DNA of 36,918 nucleotides from DASXAQ01 sp036406615. Its GTDB lineage: Bacteria > Actinomycetota > UBA4738. Below the pieces are notes generated by a model. That model was not told where the DNA came from. It ran no database searches and saw only the letters and a list, made by a program, of their open reading frames with translations. The translations under genes and the position numbers were made by a program. The stretch lies in NCBI GenBank assembly GCA_036406615.1, contig DASXAQ010000028.1, forward strand, positions 1 through 36,918, given 5' to 3'. Of this stretch, positions 15,998 to 23,639 are shown piece after piece (within the stretch, counting starts at the first letter, position 1; each line of letters opens with the position of its first letter).

Positions 15998-16883
15998 CGA
16001 GCTCGAGCGAAGGCGCGTAGGTGCGGCCGTCGATCAGGTCGACGCGCGACGACATCAGCGTGTCGCGGTCGACGACGCGGAATCCGGCCCTCAGCAGCGT
16101 TGCCAAAGCCGGATTCGGGCCCAGCAACGACACATGAACTGCGGCGGCACGATCGGCCACCGCGCGCACCACGCCCGCGACCATCGCCGACATCTCGGCC
16201 TCCGACCGCGCCCCGACCGGCCCGACGAACGCCTCACGCAGCCCGCTCCCGCCGACCACCGGCGTGAGCCGAACCCACGCGAAGGCCCGGACGCCGGCGC
16301 CGTCCTCCACCACGAGCGCCTCCGCCGAGGGCAAGGAAGCCAGGAACGCGTGGTCCACGTCGCGCGTGCGGCCGGAGGCCGTCGCGTCCAGGGCGGCGAT
16401 GCCGCGCAGCTCGTCCCCGGCGGCGAGGCGAACCTGCCCCTCTGCCGCCACCGCCCGAGCGGCGTCCGCCGATCCCGACAGATACACCACCGGCATCACG
16501 GGACGCATCCCCGCCATCGCGTACAGCGGGAGCGCACGGGGGTCCGAGGACGCGAACGTGACCCTGATCGCCTCGGGCGGCGAGGCGTCAAGGAGCCCTC
16601 GGAGGATGGCGCCGCCGATGCCCTTGCCCAGCAGATCCTTTCGAACGAACAGGTCCGCCAGGTGCACGACGTCACCGCGCACGAGCACCCCACCGAATCC
16701 CACGACGTCGCCGTCGCGCTCGCCCACGAGCACCAGCCCGGTGGTCAGCTCGTGGTCCAGGTAGTCCGGCCGCTCCGGCCACGAGTCCAGGTTGTCGAAG
16801 TCGCGAGCGATCTCCCGGATGGGTTCCTCGTCACCGGCCGTCGCAGGCCGGACGCCGAGGTTGGGCACCAACGGCTCGGTCAT
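15993..16883 (-). CDS. Tandem GNAT N-acetyltransferase
   Basis: A 296-residue protein with two GNAT-like halves. The first (about 12-125) shows the acetyl-CoA-binding pattern HLADLFVRKDLLGKGIGGAI, with the Arg/Lys-x-x-Gly-x-Gly/Ala loop. The second (about 150-285) keeps GNAT-type strands and a C-terminal ALATLLRAGFRVVDRD but no clear pyrophosphate loop, so it may be substrate-binding or inactive. The ATG at 16883 overlaps the stop of the upstream unknown gene (ATGA), which makes it the third coupled gene after hutU. The acceptor is unknown; the operon raises the possibility of an amine or amino-acid derivative linked to histidine catabolism. Confidence 0.82.
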   Translation of the reverse strand: MTEPLVPNLGVRPATAGDEEPIREIARDFDNLDSWPERPDYLDHELTTGLVLVGERDGDVVGFGGVLVRGDVVHLADLFVRKDLLGKGIGGAILRGLLDASPPEAIRVTFASSDPRALPLYAMAGMRPVMPVVYLSGSADAARAVAAEGQVRLAAGDELRGIAALDATASGRTRDVDHAFLASLPSAEALVVEDGAGVRAFAWVRLTPVVGGSGLREAFVGPVGARSEAEMSAMVAGVVRAVADRAAAVHVSLLGPNPALATLLRAGFRVVDRDTLMSSRVDLIDGRTYAPSLELG

Positions 16884-17272
16884 CGCGACTCCAGCGCCGC
16901 CAGGAACCCGTCCGGATCTTCCATCGAGACGCCGAGCCGGCGCACCCGCACGACGAAGCCGGCCACGCGGCACGGGACGGGGCTTCGCACGTCGATCGCG
17001 GCGATCCCGGTCGTCGCTCCGTTGACCAGCCACCTGCCCTTGAGGTTGCCGTGCACGCCGATCGCCCACGGCCAGTCCGGCGCGCGGGAGGCCTTGGACA
17101 CCAGCGACCGCGGCACCCGGCCGTCGAACGCCCAGCCCATGCGTACGCGGATCTCGCGATCATCGAGGTCCACCCACGACGCCGACGGCCCCATGCCGAG
17201 CGCCGATAGCAGGAACCTCCACCAGCCGTACCGGATCCGGTATCGAACCGCCCCCGTGCCCGGTTCGCTCAC
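16880..17272 (-). CDS. Conserved hypothetical protein coupled to hutU
   Basis: A 130-residue protein with no signal peptide. It is rich in Trp, Arg and beta-strand pattern (RYGWWRFLLSALGMGPSASW, IRVRMGWAFDGRVPRSLV, WAIGVHGNLKGRWLVNGA). I have the impression of an actinobacterial conserved hypothetical family but cannot name it. The GTG start overlaps the hutU stop (GTGA) and its own stop overlaps the GNAT start (ATGA), so it sits in the middle of a tightly coupled three-gene unit. Function unknown. Confidence 0.8.
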   Translation of the reverse strand: MSEPGTGAVRYRIRYGWWRFLLSALGMGPSASWVDLDDREIRVRMGWAFDGRVPRSLVSKASRAPDWPWAIGVHGNLKGRWLVNGATTGIAAIDVRSPVPCRVAGFVVRVRRLGVSMEDPDGFLAALESR

Positions 17273-18939
17273 TGCGTCCAGGGCAACCGGACGTCGCGCT
17301 CCTTCGCCACTGCCAACGCTTCGTCGTAGCCGGCGTCCGCGTGGCGAATCACGCCCATCCCCGGGTCGGTCGTGAGCACCCGTTCCAGCCTGCCGGCCGA
17401 GTCCTCGCTGCCGTCGGCCACGACGACCATGCCGGCGTGGATGGAGTAGCCGATGCCGACGCCCCCGCCGTGGTGCACGCTCACCCAGTGGGCTCCGGCC
17501 GCAGTGTTGATCAGCGCGTTCAGGATCGGCCAGTCGGCGATGGCGTCGGAGCCGTCCTTCATATCTTCGGTCTCGCGATACGGCGACGCCACACTGCCGC
17601 TGTCCAGGTGGTCACGGCCGATGACGATCGGGGCCGAAACCTCGCCGGAGGACACCAGCTCGTTGAACGCCAGCCCGGCCTGGTCCCGCTCGCCGTAGCC
17701 CAGCCAGCAGATCCTGGCCGGAAGTCCCTGGTAGGCAACGCGTTCCTCGGCCATGCGGATCCAGCGCTGCAGCCGATCGTTGTCCGGGAACAGGTTGGCC
17801 ACCGCACGGTCGGTGGCCAGGATGTCGGCCGGGTCGCCGGACAGCGCCGCCCACCGGAACGGACCCTTGCCCTCGCAGAACAGCGGGCGGATGAACGCCG
17901 GCACGAACCCGGGATAGGCGTACGCGCGGTCATGGGACAGGCCGCCCTGTTCGGCACCGGCCCGCAGATTGTTGCCGTAGTCGAACACCACCGAGCCGCG
18001 CTCCAGGAATCCGACCATGGCCTCCACGTGCGTCGCCATCGAGGCGAACGCCCGGCGTTCGTACTCGCGCGGGTCGGAACCGCGCAACGCGGTCGCCTCG
18101 CCCAGCGACAGGCCCTGCGGGACGTACCCGCCGAGCGGGTCGTGGGCACTCGTCTGATCGGTGACGACGTCGGCGGCGAAGCCGCGGCGAAGCAACTCGG
18201 GGAACACGTCGGCCGCGTTGCCCAGCAGCCCGATCGACAGCGCCTCGCCGGCCGATCGCGCTTCCTCGGCCCAGCGGACCGCCTCGTCCAGATCGGCCGT
18301 TTCGCGATCCAGGTATCGGGTCTTGATGCGGCGCTCGATCCGCGCGGGGTCGACCTCGACGCACAGCGCCACGCCTTCGTTCATCGTGACGGCAAGCGGC
18401 TGCGCCCCGCCCATGCCACCGAGCCCGGCGGTCAGCGTCACGGTGCCCTTCAGCGTTCCGCCGAAGCGTTGCTCGCCGCACTCGCCCAGCGTCTCGTACG
18501 TCCCCTGCAGGATGCCCTGCGTGCCGATGTAGATCCACGAGCCGGCCGTCATCTGGCCGTACATCGTGAGCCCCTGCGCCTCCAGCGCCCGGAACGTGTC
18601 CCAGTCGGCCCACTTCGGCACGAGCATCGCGTTGGAGATGAGCACGCGCGGCACGCTCGGCTGGGTCCGGAAGACACCGACCGGCTTGCCCGACTGGATC
18701 AGCAGGGTCTCGTCAGCCTCCAGCGAGCGCAGCGCCCGCACGATCGCGTCGAACGCCTCCCACGACCGGGCCGCCCGCCCGGTGCCGCCGTAGACGACCA
18801 GATCTTCGGGACGCTCCGCGACGTCGGGGTCCAGGTTGTTCATCAGCATCCGCAGAGCGGCCTCCTGGGGCCAGCCCTTGCAGGAGATCTCGCGGCCGCG
18901 GGGGGCGCGCACTTCGCGGGGAGCCGAGGTCGTTGCCAT
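17269..18939 (-). CDS. hutU: Urocanate hydratase (urocanase)
   Basis: Second enzyme of histidine degradation: uses NAD+ as an electrophile to hydrate urocanate to 4-imidazolone-5-propionate. The 556 residues match the family. Seen are GGMGGAQPLAVTMNEGVALC, TDQTSAHDPLGGYVPQG, VFDYGNNLRAGA, PLFCEGKGPFRWAALSGDP, the active-site Cys region GLPARICWLGYGERDQAG and HHGGGVGIGYS. I chose the ATG at 18939; an in-frame ATG at 18951 is possible. It starts the coupled operon hutU - unknown - GNAT, about 5 kb from hutH and 10 kb from hutI, so the hut genes are scattered. Confidence 0.95.
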   Translation of the reverse strand: MATTSAPREVRAPRGREISCKGWPQEAALRMLMNNLDPDVAERPEDLVVYGGTGRAARSWEAFDAIVRALRSLEADETLLIQSGKPVGVFRTQPSVPRVLISNAMLVPKWADWDTFRALEAQGLTMYGQMTAGSWIYIGTQGILQGTYETLGECGEQRFGGTLKGTVTLTAGLGGMGGAQPLAVTMNEGVALCVEVDPARIERRIKTRYLDRETADLDEAVRWAEEARSAGEALSIGLLGNAADVFPELLRRGFAADVVTDQTSAHDPLGGYVPQGLSLGEATALRGSDPREYERRAFASMATHVEAMVGFLERGSVVFDYGNNLRAGAEQGGLSHDRAYAYPGFVPAFIRPLFCEGKGPFRWAALSGDPADILATDRAVANLFPDNDRLQRWIRMAEERVAYQGLPARICWLGYGERDQAGLAFNELVSSGEVSAPIVIGRDHLDSGSVASPYRETEDMKDGSDAIADWPILNALINTAAGAHWVSVHHGGGVGIGYSIHAGMVVVADGSEDSAGRLERVLTTDPGMGVIRHADAGYDEALAVAKERDVRLPWTQ

Positions 18940-18988
18940 CGCGAAGAGCATGCAGGGCCCGCCCCGCCCTCGCAACCCGGCCCGCGCG

Positions 18989-18998
18989 AGGGTAGAGT
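18989..18998. promoter_or_regulatory. Overlapping divergent -10 boxes: hutU (-) and PQQ-type dehydrogenase (+)
   Basis: TAGAGT on the plus strand (18993-18998) is a candidate -10 for the gene starting at 19039. TACCCT on the minus strand (18989-18994) is a candidate -10 for hutU. They share two bases, so polymerase could load in only one direction at a time. Confidence 0.35.
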
Positions 18999-19038
18999 GG
19001 CGCGTCGTTTTGGTCGGAACTGGTCCCGGGAGGGTCGA

Positions 19039-20133
19039 ATGAAGCGTTCGTTGGTCGCGTCCGCACTCGCCGTCGTCGCGTCGGCCTTGACCCTTGTCCA
19101 GTTGGCGGCCGTCCCGGCCCAGGCGACGTCCGGCATCGGGGAGCAGGCCGTCATCACCGGACGCGCCTGGCCGGCGGCGTTCACGTTCGCGCCCAACGGG
19201 CGCATCTACTACGCGGAGCGCTACTCCGGCCGCATCAAGATCTGGTCGCCGTCCAGCGGGACGACCGCCTTCTTCTACCGCGTGACGAACCTGCGCACGC
19301 GCGGGGAGGGCGGCGTCCTCGGCATCGCGCTGGACCCCAACTACGCGTCGGGCTCGCCGTTCGTCTACGTCTACGCCACGCGCCTGGTCGGCGGCGTCGA
19401 GAAGGGCCAGATCCTGAAGATGAAGTACGTCAACGGTACCGCCACCGACGTCACGACGATCTTCACCAGCCCGGAGGTGACCGGCACCGACCACGTGGGC
19501 GGCCGGCTGCTGTTCGGCCCCGACGGCATGCTGTACCTGATCATCGGCGACAGCCAGAGGTCGGGGAACGCCCAGGACACCGGCACGAGCTTCGGCAAGA
19601 TGCTGCGCATGACCTCGTCCGGCCACACACCGAGCGGCAACCAGTACCCCGGCCGCGAGTGGGCGATCGGCATCCGCAACTCGTACGGGTTCACGTTCGA
19701 CTTCGCGCACACCGGCCTGATGTGGGAGACGGAGAACGGGCCGGAGTGCAACGACGAGCTGAATCAGATCGACGGCGGCAACAACCAGGGCTGGGGGCCG
19801 AACGAGAACTGCGACGGCACGTCGCCCGACGACACGAACAACAGCGGCACGGACCCGGTGTTCCCGCTGCTGTGGTACACGCCCACGATCGCGCCGACCG
19901 GGGCCGTATTCTGCGACGGATGCGGGCTGACGGGCGCGGACGGCGACCTGTTCTTCGGGACGTACAACACGGCCAACATCCACGAGGTCACGCTCACCTC
20001 GGACCGGACCGGCGTGACCGGCGACTCGATCGTGCTCACGCACAGCGAGGGCGTCCTGTCGATGGAGCGAGGCCCTGACGGCACGATCTACTTCAGCGAC
20101 TCGAACGCCATCTACAAGCTGGTCAACACGTAG
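19039..20133 (+). CDS. Secreted PQQ-dependent sugar dehydrogenase-type beta-propeller protein
   Basis: A 364-residue exported protein with a Sec signal peptide (about 1-30, cleavage near AQA). The mature part is a six-bladed propeller of the glucose/sorbosone dehydrogenase family: FTFAPNGRIYYAERYSGRI, GGVLGIALDPNY, DHVGGRLLFGPDGMLYLIIG, NSYGFTFDF, LMWETENGPECNDELNQI and ERGPDGTIYFSD. These enzymes oxidise sugars or alcohols outside the membrane using PQQ and Ca2+. Cys in ECNDE, NENCDG and CDGCG may form disulfides. GGGAGGG lies 5 nt before the ATG. No PQQ biosynthesis gene is in the window, and the substrate is unknown. Confidence 0.85.
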   Translation: MKRSLVASALAVVASALTLVQLAAVPAQATSGIGEQAVITGRAWPAAFTFAPNGRIYYAERYSGRIKIWSPSSGTTAFFYRVTNLRTRGEGGVLGIALDPNYASGSPFVYVYATRLVGGVEKGQILKMKYVNGTATDVTTIFTSPEVTGTDHVGGRLLFGPDGMLYLIIGDSQRSGNAQDTGTSFGKMLRMTSSGHTPSGNQYPGREWAIGIRNSYGFTFDFAHTGLMWETENGPECNDELNQIDGGNNQGWGPNENCDGTSPDDTNNSGTDPVFPLLWYTPTIAPTGAVFCDGCGLTGADGDLFFGTYNTANIHEVTLTSDRTGVTGDSIVLTHSEGVLSMERGPDGTIYFSDSNAIYKLVNT

Positions 20134-20136
20134 ACT
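20131..20136 (+). promoter_or_regulatory. Candidate -10 box for cbs
   Basis: TAGACT, whose first three bases are also the stop codon of the upstream gene. The predicted start site lies about 30 nt before the cbs ATG, leaving room for the GGAGG seen 8 nt before it. Confidence 0.35.
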
Positions 20137-20174
20137 GGCGCCGGCGGGGAGGGCCCGGGGCGGAGGCCGACCGG

Positions 20175-21551
20175 ATGGAAGTGCTGGATTCGTTCATCGA
20201 CGCGGTCGGCGACACGCCGCTGGTTCGGCTCAGCCGCGTGACGCGCGGCCTCAAGCCAACGGTGCTTGCCAAGCTCGAGATGCTGAACCCCGGCGGCAGC
20301 GTGAAGGACCGCATCGGCCTTCGCATGATCGAAGCCGCCGAGCGCGCGGGCGCCCTCAAGCCTGGCGGCACGATCGTGGAGCCGACGTCGGGCAACACCG
20401 GGCACGGGCTGGCGATCGCGGCCGCGATCAAGGGCTACAAGTGCATCTTCGTCATGCCCGACAAGATGAGCGCGGAGAAGGTTGCGCTGCTGCGGGCGTA
20501 CGGCGCCGAGGTCGTGATCACGCCAACGGCGGTGCCCCCCGAGTCGCCGGAGTCGTACTACCGCGTCGCCGACCGGCTGACCGACGAGATCCCCGGCGCG
20601 TTCCAGCCGAACCAGTACTTCAACCAGGAGAACCCGCTCGCCCACTACGAGACCACCGGCCCGGAGATCTGGCGCCAGACCGACGGCGAGATCGACGTGC
20701 TGGTCGCCGGCGTTGGCACGGGCGGCACGATCTCGGGCACGGCGCGGTACCTCAAGGAGCAGAACGCGAACGTGATGGTCGTCGGCGCCGACCCCGAGGG
20801 ATCGCTGCTGTCGGGGGACGAACCCCGCCCGTACCTCACGGAGGGGATCGGTGAGGATTTCGTGCCCGACACATTCGACCCCGACGTGATCGACCGTTGG
20901 GTCCGGGTGAGCGACCGCGATGCCTTCCTGACCGCTCGGGCGGTCACGCGCCAAGAGGGCATCCTGGTCGGCGGGTCGGGCGGGACCGCGGTGTTCGCCG
21001 CGCTGACCGTGGCGCGCGAGCTCCCGCGGGACGCGCTGGTCGTCGTGATCCTTCCGGACACCGGCCGCAACTACCTGTCGAAGCTGTTCTCGGACTCGTG
21101 GATGCTGCAGTACGGGTTCCTGGAGACGGCCGAGCCCCTGCGCGTCGATCAGGTGCTGGCGTCGAAGGAGGGCGAGCTGCCGGCGCTGATCACCGTCGGC
21201 GCGCGCGACAAGGTGCGCCAGGCGATCGACCGCCTCCAGCAGCACGGCATCTCGCAGGCGCCGGTCGTGCGCGAGGACTCCGCGGCGGTCAGTGCGCTCG
21301 TCGGCTCCATCCGGGAGGCCACGCTGCTGGACCGCATCTTTCGCGATCCCGACTCGCTGCAGTCCGACGTCGCCGAGGTGATGGCCGCGCCGTTCCCGAT
21401 GGTCGAACACGACGAGCCCGTGGACATGGCCTTCGCCGAGCTGCAGGACAGCCCCGCCGTGGTCGTCACCAAGGGCGGCGAGGCCCTCGGCGTGCTCACG
21501 CGATCGGACCTACTGGAGTTCCTGGCCCACCGCCGCGCCTCGGGCGTGTGA
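20175..21551 (+). CDS. cbs: Cystathionine beta-synthase
   Basis: A PLP enzyme that condenses serine and homocysteine to cystathionine. The 458 residues hold the fold-type II core (1-310) with the Schiff-base Lys44 in NPGGSVKDR, the TSGNTG substrate loop and the GTGGTISG phosphate-binding loop. Two C-terminal CBS domains (about 325-455) bind adenosyl compounds in related enzymes. Domain order and length match bacterial CBS rather than cysteine synthase. It heads a run of four plus-strand genes ending with an MFS exporter. Confidence 0.92.
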   Translation: MEVLDSFIDAVGDTPLVRLSRVTRGLKPTVLAKLEMLNPGGSVKDRIGLRMIEAAERAGALKPGGTIVEPTSGNTGHGLAIAAAIKGYKCIFVMPDKMSAEKVALLRAYGAEVVITPTAVPPESPESYYRVADRLTDEIPGAFQPNQYFNQENPLAHYETTGPEIWRQTDGEIDVLVAGVGTGGTISGTARYLKEQNANVMVVGADPEGSLLSGDEPRPYLTEGIGEDFVPDTFDPDVIDRWVRVSDRDAFLTARAVTRQEGILVGGSGGTAVFAALTVARELPRDALVVVILPDTGRNYLSKLFSDSWMLQYGFLETAEPLRVDQVLASKEGELPALITVGARDKVRQAIDRLQQHGISQAPVVREDSAAVSALVGSIREATLLDRIFRDPDSLQSDVAEVMAAPFPMVEHDEPVDMAFAELQDSPAVVVTKGGEALGVLTRSDLLEFLAHRRASGV

Positions 21552-21595
21552 CGGCCGCCGCGTGCGGCGGCGAACGGGGCGTCCGGCACACCCGG

Positions 21596-21601
21596 TAGGC
21601 T
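21596..21601 (+). promoter_or_regulatory. Candidate -10 box, leaderless DUF429-like gene
   Basis: TAGGCT, 7 nt before the GTG at 21609, with no Shine-Dalgarno. It gives the gene, and perhaps the gamma-lyase and exporter, a promoter independent of cbs. Confidence 0.45.
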
Positions 21602-21608
21602 TCGATTC

Positions 21609-22514
21609 GTGCCGCGGGTGATGGGGGTCGACGTTTCGCTCGGACGCGGGTTGGACGTCGCGCTGTTCGAGTCGAACAAGGTGCTGGCGTCGTGGAGCCG
21701 GGTGGGGACCGACGCGTTCGGCGACCTGCTGACGGCCGAGCGCCCCGACGCCGTCGGCATCGACGCGCCGCCCGCTCCCGGGCTCGGCCTGCTCCGGGAC
21801 GACGCCGAGCGCGCGCGGCTGCCGGTTCCCCCGCTGCCGGGACGCCACGTTGACCGCCGGATCGCGGAGTACGAACTGTCGCGGCGCGGCATCGGTTCGC
21901 ACCAGACCCACCACGACGAAAGCCGCCTGTTCTCGTGGATGACCGCGGGGTTCGAGGCGTTCAAGGCCGCCGACGGCGCCGGGTTCCGCACGTATCTCGG
22001 CGACGGCGATCCGCGCGGGGCGGCATTCGAGGTATTTCCCTACGCGTCGTACGTGACGATCGCCGGCTGCCTGTCGCCCGGGCGCCGCTGGCGCCTGTCG
22101 TGGCGGCGAGCGGTTCTGGCAGGGGAGAACGTCGAGGGCCTGCCGGAGGACGCAACGATCGACGCGCTCGACGCCGCGTGCGCGGCGCTCACGGCGGAGC
22201 GGTTCCTGGAGGGCCGCGGCTCGTGGGTGGGCGACCCACGGGAGGGGTGCATCGTGCTCCCCGTCGAGTCGCTGCCGGAGGGCTACCACCGGTGCGTTCC
22301 GCCCGACGCCGGCGTGCGCCCGGCGCATCCGGCGGCGGCGCCGCGGCTGTGCGCGTGCGGCTGCGGCGAGCCGGTGCGGCGGCGCTTCCTCCCGGGACAC
22401 GACGCGAAGCTCCGCTCGCGGCTGCTGGCGCAGGCGCGCGCCGGCGACGCGGCGTGGGCGGAGTTGCGGCGCCTGGGCTGGACCGATCGAACGAGCGAAG
22501 GAGCGGATGCATGA
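21609..22514 (+). CDS. DUF429-like (RNase H-fold) protein with C-terminal CxCxC motif
   Basis: A 301-residue protein. The N-terminus (MGVDVSLGRGLDVALFE ... VGIDAPPAPG) and later EVFPYASYVTIAG and IDALDAACAALTAERFL have the acidic spacing of DUF429, a predicted RNase H-like nuclease family of unproven activity. The C-terminal 60 residues carry CACGCGEPV ... RRFLPGHDAKLRSRL, a short Cys/His-rich motif often appended to other domains, possibly metal- or nucleic-acid-binding. The GTG start follows a leaderless-type -10. Its stop overlaps the ATG of the gamma-lyase gene. A direct role in sulfur metabolism is not evident. Confidence 0.7.
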   Translation: MPRVMGVDVSLGRGLDVALFESNKVLASWSRVGTDAFGDLLTAERPDAVGIDAPPAPGLGLLRDDAERARLPVPPLPGRHVDRRIAEYELSRRGIGSHQTHHDESRLFSWMTAGFEAFKAADGAGFRTYLGDGDPRGAAFEVFPYASYVTIAGCLSPGRRWRLSWRRAVLAGENVEGLPEDATIDALDAACAALTAERFLEGRGSWVGDPREGCIVLPVESLPEGYHRCVPPDAGVRPAHPAAAPRLCACGCGEPVRRRFLPGHDAKLRSRLLAQARAGDAAWAELRRLGWTDRTSEGADA

Positions 22515-23635
22515 GGTTCGAGACCAAGGCGATCCACGAGGGCCAGGACCCGGATCCCGCGTACGGCGCCGTCAACGTCCCGATCTACCAGACCTCGACG
22601 TACGCGCAGGAGGGCGTCGGAGGTCACAAGGGGTACGACTACGCGCGCACGGGCAACCCGACGCGCACGGCGCTGCAGACGGCGCTGGCCGCACTGGAGG
22701 GCGGGCACGGCGCGCTGTGCTTCGCCTCGGGGATGGCCGGCGAGTCCACGCTCCTGCACCTGCTGAGGCCCGGCGACCACGTCGTGCTGGGCAACGACGT
22801 GTACGGCGGGACGTACCGGCTGATGGCCCGCGTGATGAACGACTGGGGCCTGGCGTTCGACACGGTCGACCTGACCGACCTCGCGGCCCTCGAGGACTCG
22901 GTTCGCCCGACCACGCGGGTCGTGTGGGCCGAGACGCCGTCCAATCCGTTGCTGAAGATCGTCGACATCGCGGCGGTGGCCAAAGTCGCCCACGACGCCG
23001 GCGCGATCTGTGTGGTGGACAACACGTTCGCCTCGCCGTACCTGCAGCGTCCCATCGAGCACGGCGCCGACGTCGTCGTTCACTCGATGACGAAGTACCT
23101 GGGCGGGCACTCCGATGTCGTCGGCGGCGCGGTCGTGACCACCGACCCGGAGATGCACGAGCGGCTGGCCTTCCTGCAGAACGCCGCCGGCGCCGTCCCC
23201 GGGCCGTTCGACTGCTTCCTGGTGCTGCGCGGGCTGAAGACGCTGGCGATCCGCATGCAGGCGCACTGCCGTGGCGCGGGGGCGATCGCCTCCGCCCTGC
23301 AGGAGCACCCCGGCGTCGAGCACGTGTACTACCCGGGCCTGCCCTCCCACCCCGGGCACGACCTTGCCGCCCGGCAGATGGACGGGTTCGGCGGCATGGT
23401 CTCGTTCCTGGTGGAGTCCGAGCAGCGCGCGCTCGACGTGTGCCGGCGCACGAAGCTGTTCTTCCTTGCCGAGTCGCTCGGCGGGGTCGAGTCGCTGATC
23501 GAACACCCGGGGCGTATGACCCACGCCAGCGTCAGCGGCTCGGCGCTCGAGGTGCCGGCCACCCTGGTGCGGCTCTCGGTCGGCATCGAGCACCCCGACG
23601 ACCTGCTGGACGACCTGAACCAAGCGCTCGGGTAG
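22511..23635 (+). CDS. Cystathionine gamma-lyase / gamma-synthase (PLP)
   Basis: A 374-residue Cys/Met-metabolism PLP enzyme. Seen are YGAVNVPIYQTSTYAQ, YARTGNPTRTALQ, CFASGMAGEST, DNTFASPYLQRP and the Schiff-base Lys195 in HSMTKYLGGHSDVVGG, followed by SLGGVESLIEHP. Lyase and synthase cannot be told apart by these motifs. Its place next to cbs favours gamma-lyase, completing reverse transsulfuration from homocysteine to cysteine. The ATG overlaps the stop of the DUF429-like gene (4 nt), and the exporter gene starts 4 bp after its stop. Confidence 0.9.
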   Translation: MRFETKAIHEGQDPDPAYGAVNVPIYQTSTYAQEGVGGHKGYDYARTGNPTRTALQTALAALEGGHGALCFASGMAGESTLLHLLRPGDHVVLGNDVYGGTYRLMARVMNDWGLAFDTVDLTDLAALEDSVRPTTRVVWAETPSNPLLKIVDIAAVAKVAHDAGAICVVDNTFASPYLQRPIEHGADVVVHSMTKYLGGHSDVVGGAVVTTDPEMHERLAFLQNAAGAVPGPFDCFLVLRGLKTLAIRMQAHCRGAGAIASALQEHPGVEHVYYPGLPSHPGHDLAARQMDGFGGMVSFLVESEQRALDVCRRTKLFFLAESLGGVESLIEHPGRMTHASVSGSALEVPATLVRLSVGIEHPDDLLDDLNQALG

Positions 23636-23639
23636 GGCC

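Noticed and set aside
17341..19038. Plus-strand frame continuous with the PQQ-type dehydrogenase, giving a 930-residue protein.
   Set aside because: The region is antisense to hutU. The dehydrogenase has its own signal peptide and Shine-Dalgarno at 19039, so the upstream extension is not coding.
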